Assembly: GCA_036276235.1 (NCBI GenBank)
Contig: DATBDZ010000246.1
Coordinates: forward strand, 1 to 12,863
DNA length: 12,863 nt
Origin: JANWHF01 sp036276235
Lineage (GTDB): Bacteria > Planctomycetota > Phycisphaerae > Tepidisphaerales > Tepidisphaeraceae
Direction of reading: 5' to 3'
Below, in pieces: positions 6,162 through 12,832 of the stretch (the stretch's first letter is position 1; the number at the start of each line of letters is the position of its first letter). The notes beneath the pieces were generated by a model. The model had not been told where the DNA came from. It ran no database searches and saw only the letters and a program-made list of their open reading frames with translations. The position numbers and the translations under genes were made by a program.

Positions 6162-8525
6162 TCAATCGCGTCGTGGCCCGCCGTGGCCACGGCCACCACC
6201 GCCGCCACCGCCTCCACCACCGCGTGGGCCTCGGTCGCCGCCGCGGCCTCGATCACCGCCGCCGCCGCCGCGTGGGCCGCGATCGCCTCCGCGGTCATCG
6301 CGTGGGCCGCGGAATTCGCCGCCGCCCCCACCACCGTGGCCGCCTTCGTGATGTCCGCCGCGATCGTCGCCTTCACCGGCTGGCGCGCCGACCGGCTCCG
6401 GATCAGATTGGCCCAGCTCTTTCATTGCCGCCTTGCGGGAGAGCTTGATGCGGCCCTGGTCGTCCACCAGGATCACCTTCACCGGAATCTCATCGCCGAC
6501 GTTCACGACATCGAGCACGTTCTGCACGTACTTGTCGGACAGCTCGCTGACATGGCAGAGGCCATCGGTCTCGGGCGCGATCTCGACGAACGCGCCGAAA
6601 TCCTTGATGCTCACGACGCGGCCATTGTAGATCTTCCCGACCTTCACCTCGGCGGTCATCGCCTCGATGATGTCGCGGCACTTCTCGGCGGCGGCGGCGT
6701 CTGTCGAGGAGATGAAGACGGTGCCGTCGTCCTCGATATCCACCTGCGCGCCGGTTTCGGCCTGGATGCCCTTGATGTTCTTGCCGCCGGGGCCAATGAG
6801 CTTGCCGATCTTTTCCGGATCGATCTTGACGGTGAGAAGCCGCGGCGCCCACTTGCTGATCTCTGGCCGCGGGCCGGGGAGGACGGCCGCCATCTTGTCG
6901 AGGATGATCATCCGGGCGTCGCGCGCCCGATGGAGCGTGTCGCGGACAATCTTGTGATCGATCCCTTCGATCTTGATATCAAGCTGGACGGCGGTGACGC
7001 CATCGCGTGTGCCGCAGACTTTGAAATCCATATCGCCGAAATGATCTTCCTCGCCGAGGATGTCGGTGAGCAGGACGGCTTTGTTGCCCTCTTTCACGAG
7101 TCCGACGGAAATGCCGGCAACGGGCTTGGTGATTGGCACGCCTGCGTCCATCAATGCCAGGCATCCGCCGCAGCTTGACGCCATCGAGCTGGAGCCGTTG
7201 GATTCGAGGATGTCGCTGATAATGCGAACGGTGTAGGGGAATTTGTCGACGGTCGGCAGCACCGCGACGAGCGATCGCTCGGCGAGCGCGCCATGGCCGA
7301 TCTCGCGCCGGCCGGGGCCGCGAATTGGCCGCACTTCGCCCACGCTGTAGCTGGGGAAGTTGTAGTGCAGCATGAACTTCTGGCTGTACTCTTCGATGAG
7401 GCCATCGACCATCTGCTCATCGGAGCTGGTGCCGAGCGTAACGGTGCACATCGCCTGCGTTTCGCCGCGGCTGAAGACCGCCGACCCATGCACGCGCGGC
7501 AGCACGCCGACTTCGCAGGAGATCGGGCGGATATCGGTAAAGCTGCGGCCATCGGGCCGCACGCCGGCGAGAATCGCCTCGCGTGTGACCTGCTCTTCGA
7601 TTTCGCTGAACGCCGCCCGAAGCTTCTTGGCCTCGTCCTTTTGCGTGACGATGGCCAGATAAGGCGCATGCGGATCGGTGACGGCAGGAGCCATCTCCTT
7701 CAGCAATGCGTCCTGAATATCAACGACGGCGTCGGCCCGATCCTGCTTGCCGGGGCGGCCTTTTACTTCCCGAATCTTGCTCTCGACTCGCGCACGGACT
7801 GCGTCGAGCAATCCCGTGTCCATCGCCTTGATGTGGCCGACCTTTTCCTTGCCGGCTTTTTTCACCAGCTCTTCGATCATGCCGACGATTTCGACGATCG
7901 CCTTATGGCCGAATTCGATCGCGTCGGCGATGTCGTCTTCCTTCACCTCGCGGGCACCGACTTCAATCATGTTGACGGCGTTGCGCGTGCCGGCGACCAC
8001 CACATCCATATCGCTGTATTCAAGCTGCTCGACGGTGGGATTGAGTACCAGCTTCCCATCGACGCGGCCGACGCGGGCGTGGGCGGTGGCGGAGGTGAAG
8101 GGGATATCGCTAATCGCAAGAGCCGCGCTGGCGGCGATGCCGGAGAAGATATCCGGATCGTTTTCATGATCGAACGACAGCACGTTGAGGTGAATCTGCA
8201 CCTCATCCATGAATCCCTTGGGAAACAGCGGCCGCAGCGGGCGATCGACCAACCGTGCGGTGAGAATTTCCTTGTTGGTGGGCCTTCCCTCGCGCTTCAT
8301 GAAACCGCCGGGAAACTTGCCGGCGGCGGCGCGGCGCTCGCGGTAATCGACCTGCAGCGGGAAGAAATCGATCCCCTCGCGCGGGTTGGCGCGTACTACC
8401 GCGCCAAATACAACCGTATCCCCATACTGAACCACAACGGCCCCGTCGGCCAGCTTCGCCAAGCTCCCGGTCTCAAGTGATAGAGTCCGTCCGCCTATCT
8501 GGCGCTCAACTCGGATGGCTTGCAT
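6162..8525 (-). CDS. pnp: Polyribonucleotide nucleotidyltransferase (PNPase)
   Basis: PNPase degrades RNA from the 3' end using phosphate, releasing nucleoside diphosphates, in the cytoplasmic RNA-decay machinery. The 787 residues show the full order. A first RNase PH domain (about 8-145) is followed by the helical linker (about 240-310). The second RNase PH domain (about 325-535) has the EDHFGDMDFKV signature at 493-503, holding the acids equivalent to E. coli D486 and D492. Then come a KH domain with GPGG at 578-581 and an S1 domain (about 626-697). The last part, 717-787, is an RGG/GGG/DRGPRG-rich tail, which is not part of the core enzyme; its DNA is low-complexity (about 6165-6375). AGAGG lies 10 bases before the ATG. 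rpsO lies upstream on the same strand, the conserved pairing. Confidence 0.98.
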   Translation of the reverse strand: MQAIRVERQIGGRTLSLETGSLAKLADGAVVVQYGDTVVFGAVVRANPREGIDFFPLQVDYRERRAAAGKFPGGFMKREGRPTNKEILTARLVDRPLRPLFPKGFMDEVQIHLNVLSFDHENDPDIFSGIAASAALAISDIPFTSATAHARVGRVDGKLVLNPTVEQLEYSDMDVVVAGTRNAVNMIEVGAREVKEDDIADAIEFGHKAIVEIVGMIEELVKKAGKEKVGHIKAMDTGLLDAVRARVESKIREVKGRPGKQDRADAVVDIQDALLKEMAPAVTDPHAPYLAIVTQKDEAKKLRAAFSEIEEQVTREAILAGVRPDGRSFTDIRPISCEVGVLPRVHGSAVFSRGETQAMCTVTLGTSSDEQMVDGLIEEYSQKFMLHYNFPSYSVGEVRPIRGPGRREIGHGALAERSLVAVLPTVDKFPYTVRIISDILESNGSSSMASSCGGCLALMDAGVPITKPVAGISVGLVKEGNKAVLLTDILGEEDHFGDMDFKVCGTRDGVTAVQLDIKIEGIDHKIVRDTLHRARDARMIILDKMAAVLPGPRPEISKWAPRLLTVKIDPEKIGKLIGPGGKNIKGIQAETGAQVDIEDDGTVFISSTDAAAAEKCRDIIEAMTAEVKVGKIYNGRVVSIKDFGAFVEIAPETDGLCHVSELSDKYVQNVLDVVNVGDEIPVKVILVDDQGRIKLSRKAAMKELGQSDPEPVGAPAGEGDDRGGHHEGGHGGGGGGEFRGPRDDRGGDRGPRGGGGGDRGRGGDRGPRGGGGGGGGGGRGHGGPRRD

Positions 8526-8598
8526 GAATCACAATCCTCTGCGGCCTCCAAAATAAACCCACATCCCAAACCAGCGGCCTGTCAGAAGAAAAAACGGT

Positions 8599-8774
8599 GG
8601 AAAAAGTAAAAAGGAAAGGGCAGGGGAGAAATAAGTTGTCAGTTGTCAGTTGCCAGTTGTCAGTAAAATGCAGGAACGCAGACGCATTCACTGGCAACTG
8701 ACAACTGGCAACTTATTTCTGCATTCACTGGCAAATGACAACTTATTCCCTGCTCATTCCTTTTTACTTTTTCC
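8599..8774. repeat. Large nested palindrome between rpsO and pnp
   Basis: The outer arms 8599-8615 and 8758-8774 are a perfect 17-bp inverted repeat (GGAAAAAGTAAAAAGGA). The inner arms 8628-8657 and 8690-8719 match at 29 of 30 positions and are built from repeated GTTGTCAGTTGCCAGTT units. A third related copy at 8722-8752 gives an alternative pairing. The structure would fold into a long hairpin in any RNA leading into pnp. The 404-base gap from 8526 to 8929 otherwise holds the rpsO terminator and unassigned sequence; I found no clear pnp promoter. Confidence 0.8.
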
Positions 8775-8880
8775 TTTCTTCTGGCCTTGCGGGCGGGATT
8801 GAAAATAGGGGCAGCGTCCGTGGACAGCCGGAGGCCTGTTTGGCTATGCGGAGCAGGCGGCCCCTTGAAACAAGTACCGC

Positions 8881-8915
8881 AAAACAAAAAAGTGCCGAGC
8901 ACAGCCCGGCACTTT
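8881..8915 (-). terminator. rpsO terminator
   Basis: On the minus strand, AAAGTGCCG pairs with CGGCACTTT (8915-8907 with 8897-8889) around a 9-base loop, followed by a T-rich run with one G. It begins 15 bases after the rpsO stop. It implies that pnp is mostly transcribed separately or by read-through. Confidence 0.88.
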
Positions 8916-8929
8916 CATTAAATCCAAAT

Positions 8930-9199
8930 TTATTTTCGCAGACCCAGTCGAGCGATCAACTGCTGATATCGCGTGCGATCGACGCGCGTCAGATACTTCA
9001 GCAACTGATTTCGGCGGCTGACCAGCTTCAGCAAGCCGCGCCGCGATGAATGGTCCTTCTTGTGCGCATCGAAGTGGCTGCGCAAGTCGTTGATCCGCTG
9101 GGTAATCAGCGCGATCTGTACTTCGGGCGATCCTGAATCCTTCTCGTGAACTTTGTAGCTGCTAACGATCTGAGTCTTCTGCTCTGCTGACATCGACAT
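8930..9199 (-). CDS. rpsO: Small ribosomal subunit protein S15
   Basis: S15 binds 16S rRNA early in 30S assembly and forms a bridge to the 50S subunit. The 89 residues begin MSMSAEQKTQIVSSYKVHEK and include DSGSPEVQIALIT, the rRNA-contact region HKKDHSSRRGLLKLVSRRNQ, and YQQLIARLGLRK at the end. The length equals the usual 89. I chose the ATG at 9199 because GGGAG lies 10 bases before it; a second ATG at 9193 would be 16 bases away, and the frame open up to 9253 would add an unusual N-terminus. pnp follows on the same strand after a terminator and a large palindrome. Confidence 0.97.
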   Translation of the reverse strand: MSMSAEQKTQIVSSYKVHEKDSGSPEVQIALITQRINDLRSHFDAHKKDHSSRRGLLKLVSRRNQLLKYLTRVDRTRYQQLIARLGLRK

Positions 9200-9279
9200 C
9201 GGTAAATCACTCCCAGACACCAGGCCGCCAGCCAAGGCCAGCGAGCCGGTCAATAATGGAAGCCGTGCCGCGCACGCGG

Positions 9280-10161
9280 CTAAACGGGTGGGAAGAGGGT
9301 AGTGGATAGGGTGGGGGATTGCAAGCTGACCCTAGCTTGCGATGGATTATCAAATCGCCTTTGCTTTCGCCCCAGCAATCCCAGCATCACCAATGTAGCC
9401 GGCATCACCACCGCCGGTTCCGGCGTGAACGTAATCTGTAATTGCGGCACAAATCCCGCGTTCGCGCCGCTGGCTTCACGCGTCCAGAAGGCTCGGTAGG
9501 TGCGTGCCGTGCTCTCGCTGGCGTTGATCAGGGCCCAGCCATTGTTGCTCGATTGGCTATCGAGCCAGCCTTGAACATCGGCAACCATCGCCGCGGTTGA
9601 GCCCCACGTGAAGGCGGAGTTCAGAGTCTGGTTCACGACTGTTGTCGCGCTGGCGGCGGCGGCGAAATCGCCGCCGGGCGTTGTCCAGCCGACTGGCGAG
9701 GCCGATGCGAAGAACCCGTCATTCCACGTCGCATCGCCAGGGTTGGCCGCCGCGCCGTTGCCGGTGAGGCTGATCGAAGTCACTCCAGATTCGGTCGTTC
9801 CCTCTCCCCAGGAATCGCTCAGGGCGTGCAGCTCAATTGATCGTGGCGTTGAATCGGCCTGTCCCCCGCCGCCGCCGGCAACCATTCCCAGGTAGAGCGT
9901 CAACTGGACCGACGTGATCGTCGATCCGGCTGGAACATGGCCGCCAATGTCAAACTGAAGGAGCGACCGCAATGGCAAGCCCGAGCCGTCGGTACCAGCA
10001 AACATCGCCGGCCCGGCGCCGTTGCTGTTGTTTGGATTGTTCTTGTAAATCGTCGCGTCCTTCGCAGCGCCGATCGTCACAACGCCCGCGATTGCCGCGC
10101 CGTTGAATTGCGCCAGACAAATCAGAATTCCCGTAATTCCTAACAGATTTCGCAACTGCAT
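9280..10161 (-). CDS. DNRLRE-domain PEP-CTERM surface protein
   Basis: The 293-residue protein has a signal peptide (MQLRNLLGITGILICLAQFN, then GAAIA). Its body resembles the DNRLRE domain: DATIY (36-40), RSLLQFDI followed by a beta-strand segment, SWGEGT, DATWND and NGWALI, ending in PQLQITF. The C-terminus has PEP at 247-249, a hydrophobic segment 250-264, and RKQRR at 265-269, the layout of the PEP-CTERM sorting signal used by exosortases. After it comes an extra 24-residue tail, which is unusual because the signal normally ends at the basic cluster. GGGGAG precedes the ATG by 5 bases. The pseudopilin gene ends 24 bases upstream on the same strand, so the two are probably co-transcribed. 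The role is probably in the cell envelope or matrix; substrate unknown. Confidence 0.85.
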   Translation of the reverse strand: MQLRNLLGITGILICLAQFNGAAIAGVVTIGAAKDATIYKNNPNNSNGAGPAMFAGTDGSGLPLRSLLQFDIGGHVPAGSTITSVQLTLYLGMVAGGGGGQADSTPRSIELHALSDSWGEGTTESGVTSISLTGNGAAANPGDATWNDGFFASASPVGWTTPGGDFAAAASATTVVNQTLNSAFTWGSTAAMVADVQGWLDSQSSNNGWALINASESTARTYRAFWTREASGANAGFVPQLQITFTPEPAVVMPATLVMLGLLGRKQRRFDNPSQARVSLQSPTLSTTLFPPV

Positions 10162-10185
10162 TTCTTCTCCCCAAACCGCGAGTGG

Positions 10186-10932
10186 CTACTTGGGCCCCGG
10201 CCATGCGCTGTTTACGACAAACCAACGGACATCCGGCCGCTGAGGATCGACCGTGCCGCAGCCGAGCTCAGCGCCGCTGTAGGCGGCGACATGTCCATCG
10301 AGAAAGCAGATGTTGGCGCGCCCGCAATGCCGCGCGTCCGGGCTGTATTGCGGCTTGCCGGGCACTGTGGAGCAATGGCCCGGCGGCCCATCGGCCATGA
10401 ACGCCATCGACGAGGCATCGCCCAGCGAATCGAACCGATCGGGCGACGTCGCCTGCGTGGGGCTGATCCACATGTTCATCGCATAGTTGAATCGATGCGG
10501 CGTCGAGACTGCCTTGGCCTCGGGGCACACCCAGATGCCCGAATCGGGATCGTGGCCGAGTGCCGCGCTTTGCCGATACGGCGTCATCTCGATCATCGGC
10601 GGCAGCGCGTTAAACCAGTCGGCATCGCGATCGAGCTGCGTAGCCGCCTCCACGCCCTGACCTCGCCGCGGCAGGCAATTATCGTTCGACAACACATACT
10701 CATGCATCGCCAATGCCCATTGCCGCAGGTTGGCGGTGCAGGTTGCGAAGTTTGCGGCCTGCCGCGCTTTGCCGACGACGGGGATCAATAAACCCAACAG
10801 AACAGCGATGACGCCGATCGCGACCAGCAATTCGACGAGGGTAAAACCGTGATGGGGCCGATTTCGATCTCGCAAGCCAACCGTTGTATCGGCGGATATA
10901 TAGCGGGTCAAGGAGAATGTGAACTGCGTCAA
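10186..10932 (-). CDS. Type II secretion-like pseudopilin with H-X9-DG motif
   Basis: This protein is a prepilin-type pseudopilin of the planctomycete DUF1559-like group. The prepilin site is HHG followed by FTLVELLVAIGVIAVLLGLL, with predicted cleavage after G29 and the conserved Glu at position 5 of the mature protein (E34). The globular part includes an NLRQWALAMHEYV helix and ends with H202...D212-G213, fitting the H-X9-DG signature (HCGRANICFLDG). The start is uncertain: the longest frame begins at a TTG at 10932 without a clear ribosome site, and TTG codons at residues 8 and 20 are alternatives. The leader would then be 29, 22 or 10 residues. The gene overlaps no neighbour and is followed by the PEP-CTERM gene after 24 bases. 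Confidence 0.88.
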   Translation of the reverse strand: MTQFTFSLTRYISADTTVGLRDRNRPHHGFTLVELLVAIGVIAVLLGLLIPVVGKARQAANFATCTANLRQWALAMHEYVLSNDNCLPRRGQGVEAATQLDRDADWFNALPPMIEMTPYRQSAALGHDPDSGIWVCPEAKAVSTPHRFNYAMNMWISPTQATSPDRFDSLGDASSMAFMADGPPGHCSTVPGKPQYSPDARHCGRANICFLDGHVAAYSGAELGCGTVDPQRPDVRWFVVNSAWPGPK

Positions 10933-10956
10933 TGGGACGGATCAAGATGAGTTTGA

Positions 10957-10990
10957 GTTTTCCGCCCCGCGCGCCCCGGTCATGCTGAGT
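10957..10990. repeat. Fragment of the 12036-type repeat with its flank
   Basis: TTTTCCGCCC...GTCATGCTGAG here resembles 12013-12045, including the sequence just outside the inverted repeat there, so the element is longer than the palindrome. The rest of the arm is missing after GCTGAG. The 360-base gap from 10933 to 11292 holds this fragment and the three repeats that follow; no gene is supported in it. Confidence 0.5.
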
Positions 10991-11035
10991 GGTCACGTGC
11001 CTTGGGCGCACCCGCGGGGCATGAAAACGCCACGC

Positions 11036-11112
11036 GCACGCTGTCGCGAGCCCATGCCACCCGATTTTGCGGTAGGACTCGAACGGTGTGGCATGGGCTT
11101 GCGATAGCATGC
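11036..11112. repeat. 25-bp imperfect hairpin, copy of the right-edge repeat
   Basis: The arms 11036-11060 and 11088-11112 match at 22 of 25 positions and contain AGCCCATGCCAC and its complement. Positions 11036-11058 are identical to 12841-12863 at the window end over 23 bases. It is a separate repeat family from those around it. Confidence 0.7.
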
Positions 11113-11142
11113 CCGTGGTGTTCGTATACGACCGCCAACATT

Positions 11143-11202
11143 TTCAGAGCAAGTACTCGCAAGCTCCGGCTGGATTGGGCGAAACGGCCAGATGCTTCGG
11201 AG
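11143..11202. repeat. Interrupted copy of the 12036-type element
   Basis: The left arm (11143-11166) matches the reverse complement of 1868-1891 at 23 of 24 positions. GGCCAGATGCTTCGGAG at 11186-11202 matches part of the right arm of 12080-12110. The copy stops abruptly at 11202, one base before the next inverted repeat. Confidence 0.6.
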
Positions 11203-11203
11203 C

Positions 11204-11278
11204 TTCGTAGGGTCCGCCTTGGCGGACGTGATTCGGCGGCCCCGCGGAAAACACGTCCGCCAAGGCGGACCCTACGAA
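11204..11278. repeat. 27-bp perfect inverted repeat
   Basis: The arms 11204-11230 and 11252-11278 are exactly complementary over 27 bases (they begin TTCGTAGGGTCCGCC) with a 21-base spacer. It lies 14 bases beyond the stop of the ModE-like gene, which ends at 11293 on the minus strand. It could stall or end that transcript, though no T-tract is seen. It appears to cut off the preceding repeat. Confidence 0.85.
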
Positions 11279-11292
11279 ATCGCGCAACGTCA

Positions 11293-11667
11293 TCACCGCG
11301 GCAGCGGCCAGAACGGATCTCCCGCCGAATCGAGCAGATGCTCCAACTGAAGCTGCAGATCGCGATAGGCGCGAAGGACGTGACGGCCGGCTTCGGTGAG
11401 CTTCGCGCCGCCGCCTTTTTTCCCGCCGGTCGCGGTGATCACAAGCGGCGTCGGCCAGCGATGATTCATCGCGTCCAAGAGCATCCAGGCGCGGCGATAG
11501 CTGAATCGCAGCCGCCGCGCTGCTTCGGAGAGTGAGCCGCAAGCTTCGATCTGCTCCAGAAGATCAGCGCCATGCTCGGTGATGGCAGCGCGGCCATCAG
11601 TTTCCACCCAGACCTGCCCGCGCAAGGATCGCGCGCTGGGCTTGGGCGTTTTAGATCGTCGTGCCAT
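11293..11667 (-). CDS. ModE-like winged-helix DNA-binding protein without Mop domains
   Basis: The 124-residue protein matches the N-terminal winged helix-turn-helix of ModE, the molybdate-responsive regulator. The helix-turn-helix is near residues 45-68 (GSLSEAARRLRFSYRRAWML), and the wing is GGKKGGGAKLTEAGR (81-95), followed by a helical dimerisation segment. E. coli ModE is about 260 residues and carries two Mop domains after this part; here the protein ends without them. The Mop-like gene lies immediately upstream with a 3-base gap, and AGAGG sits inside its last codons, so the pair is an operon. It probably binds DNA as a dimer; target genes are not visible here. I hold the symbol back because it is a truncated relative of modE. 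Confidence 0.85.
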   Translation of the reverse strand: MARRSKTPKPSARSLRGQVWVETDGRAAITEHGADLLEQIEACGSLSEAARRLRFSYRRAWMLLDAMNHRWPTPLVITATGGKKGGGAKLTEAGRHVLRAYRDLQLQLEHLLDSAGDPFWPLPR

Positions 11668-11670
11668 CGG

Positions 11671-11895
11671 CTACGCCTCTTCCGGGCCGCCGGTCGAGAC
11701 GATGACTTCCGTCGCCTTGATGACAGCGATGGCGTCGCCGCCTTTTTTGAGCTTCAATCGTTTGACCGATGAGCTGCTGATCAGCGAGACGATTTTGTGT
11801 CCGCCGCCGATGTCGATGACGACTTCGCTCATCACCGCGCCGCCTTTGATGGAGACTACCTTGCCGGGGAATTGGTTTCGTGCGCTGAGGGCCAT
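11671..11895 (-). CDS. Mop/TOBE-domain molybdate-binding protein (molbindin-like)
   Basis: This 74-residue protein is a single Mop (TOBE) domain: MALSARNQFPGKVVSIKGGA, then VMSEVVIDI, IVSLISSSSV, LKLKKGGDAIAVIKATEVIV. Such domains bind molybdate or tungstate, usually as oligomers, and the SARN, S-S-S-V and KATEV segments fit the family. The ATG at 11895 gives the usual molbindin length (about 70); an upstream ATG at 11925 would add MDAFRCDNPA, which lacks family support. No good ribosome site is seen for either. The ModE-like gene follows after 3 bases. It could serve as a storage protein or as the ligand sensor of that regulator; the second reading is an inference from the pairing. Confidence 0.85.
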   Translation of the reverse strand: MALSARNQFPGKVVSIKGGAVMSEVVIDIGGGHKIVSLISSSSVKRLKLKKGGDAIAVIKATEVIVSTGGPEEA

Positions 11896-12035
11896 GGCGG
11901 GATTGTCGCATCGGAATGCGTCCATGACCAGAGATGGCGCGGGTTGATTTGTGAGCGGTGTGGCGCTCGAGTGTGGCGAATAGCATTGATGAGGAAGATC
12001 GAATGGAATTTGATTTTCCGCCCGACGCGCACCCC

Positions 12036-12110
12036 GTCATGCTGAGGTACTCCGAAGCATCTGGCCTGTTCTCGCGAGTGGCCAGATGCTTCGGAGTACC
12101 TCAGCATGAC
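12036..12110. repeat. 31-bp perfect inverted repeat element
   Basis: The arms 12036-12066 and 12080-12110 are complementary without mismatch over 31 bases (they begin GTCATGCTGAGGTACTCCG) around a 13-base loop. Related copies occur at 1817-1895, 10957-10990, 11143-11202 and as a fragment at 2011-2021. This is the least decayed copy here. The gap 11926-12257 otherwise holds a small GGACCTTCGGTCC hairpin (12191-12203) and nothing I can assign. Confidence 0.88.
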
Positions 12111-12257
12111 AGTTATTCTGACCTACTATAAACGCCTTCCCCCACGAAGATCGCCACAAATAAAAGTTACACCCCGTGAGCGGAGGGGATGGACCTTCGG
12201 TCCGACCACACGCGATCGGAAAACCAGGACCCAGCTAGCGCTACTTCTTATCGGGAT

Positions 12258-12470
12258 TCATTCCGCTTCCGCCCAAACGCGCGGTGTCTGGCCATCGGGG
12301 AAGAATTCGACGTGAATCAGGTTTGGGTTGCAGCAGATGGGGCAATCCTCGACGTACTCCTGATCCGTTCCGCCGGATGGGTCGAGGGGGACGACGATGC
12401 TCTCGCCGCAGGTGGGGCAGGTGTAGCGGCCTTCGTCGGCAGGGCGGCGTTTTGGTTTGCGGCGTTTCAT
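12258..12470 (-). CDS. CPXCG-motif cysteine-rich protein
   Basis: The 70-residue protein has a basic start (MKRRKPKRRP), a CPTCGE motif at C18 and C21, and YVEDCPICC at C43, C46 and C47, the pattern of the CPXCG-motif Cys-rich family. Four of the five Cys residues (C18, C21, C43, C46) are placed to bind one zinc ion. Between them lies VVPLDPSGGTDQ, also typical of the family. The function of the family is not established. Its ATG at 12470 lies 88 bases from the divergent gene at 12558, so the two starts share a short control region. Confidence 0.85.
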   Translation of the reverse strand: MKRRKPKRRPADEGRYTCPTCGESIVVPLDPSGGTDQEYVEDCPICCNPNLIHVEFFPDGQTPRVWAEAE

Positions 12471-12557
12471 CGCGTGGTCATCGTAATTCGTCGAAATGCG
12501 TCGTGCGAGCGGCAGGGACCTGGCACCTCAATTGCGGTATCTCTGATTGAGGCCGCT

Positions 12558-12809
12558 ATGCACAACAATGAGATCCATCTTCATCGTGCCGCTGATGGCA
12601 CGCTGCTGGTAGGCGAGGCGGGTATCCGAATGGATGAGGTTGTCGCCGCGTTTCGCGAACGTCGATCAGTGGGAAAAGTGCGCGAACAAATTCCCGCACT
12701 CAAAGAGGATGAGCTGCGCGCGGCGATTGATTATGCGACTTATGATCCGGATGACTTGATGCCTAATTATCAGGTCGCCAGCTCTTACTGGCGCTTCCAC
12801 GAATTGTAG
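12558..12809 (+). CDS. DUF433-like small protein, possible antitoxin
   Basis: The 83-residue protein starts MHNNEIHLHRAADGTLLVGE and continues with IRMDEVVAAFRERRSVGKV, then IPALKEDELRAAIDYA and YDPDD. The G.RI...V..... ..A..LKEDELRAAI pattern is that of DUF433, a small helical family often found as the antitoxin next to a PIN-like toxin. The ATG at 12558 is preceded by GAGG at 5 bases. A longer frame open from 12189 includes bases of the opposite gene and is not supported. No toxin gene follows before a dispersed repeat, although the window ends 54 bases later, so a partner cannot be ruled out. Confidence 0.6.
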   Translation: MHNNEIHLHRAADGTLLVGEAGIRMDEVVAAFRERRSVGKVREQIPALKEDELRAAIDYATYDPDDLMPNYQVASSYWRFHEL

Positions 12810-12832
12810 AGCGATGCCTTAATCCCGACCGA

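Noticed and set aside
5867..6376. N-terminal extension of the 285-residue protein up to 6376
   Set aside because: The extension is Ala-rich, overlaps the 3' end of pnp, crosses its terminator hairpin, and precedes a clear signal peptide with its own GGAGG.
7293..8480. 395-residue plus-strand frame inside pnp
   Set aside because: It is the antisense shadow of a highly conserved gene in a GC-rich genome.
8628..8752. Repeated GTTGTCAGTT units as a CRISPR array
   Set aside because: The units are contiguous and in both orientations, without unique spacers of constant length, so they form a palindrome instead.
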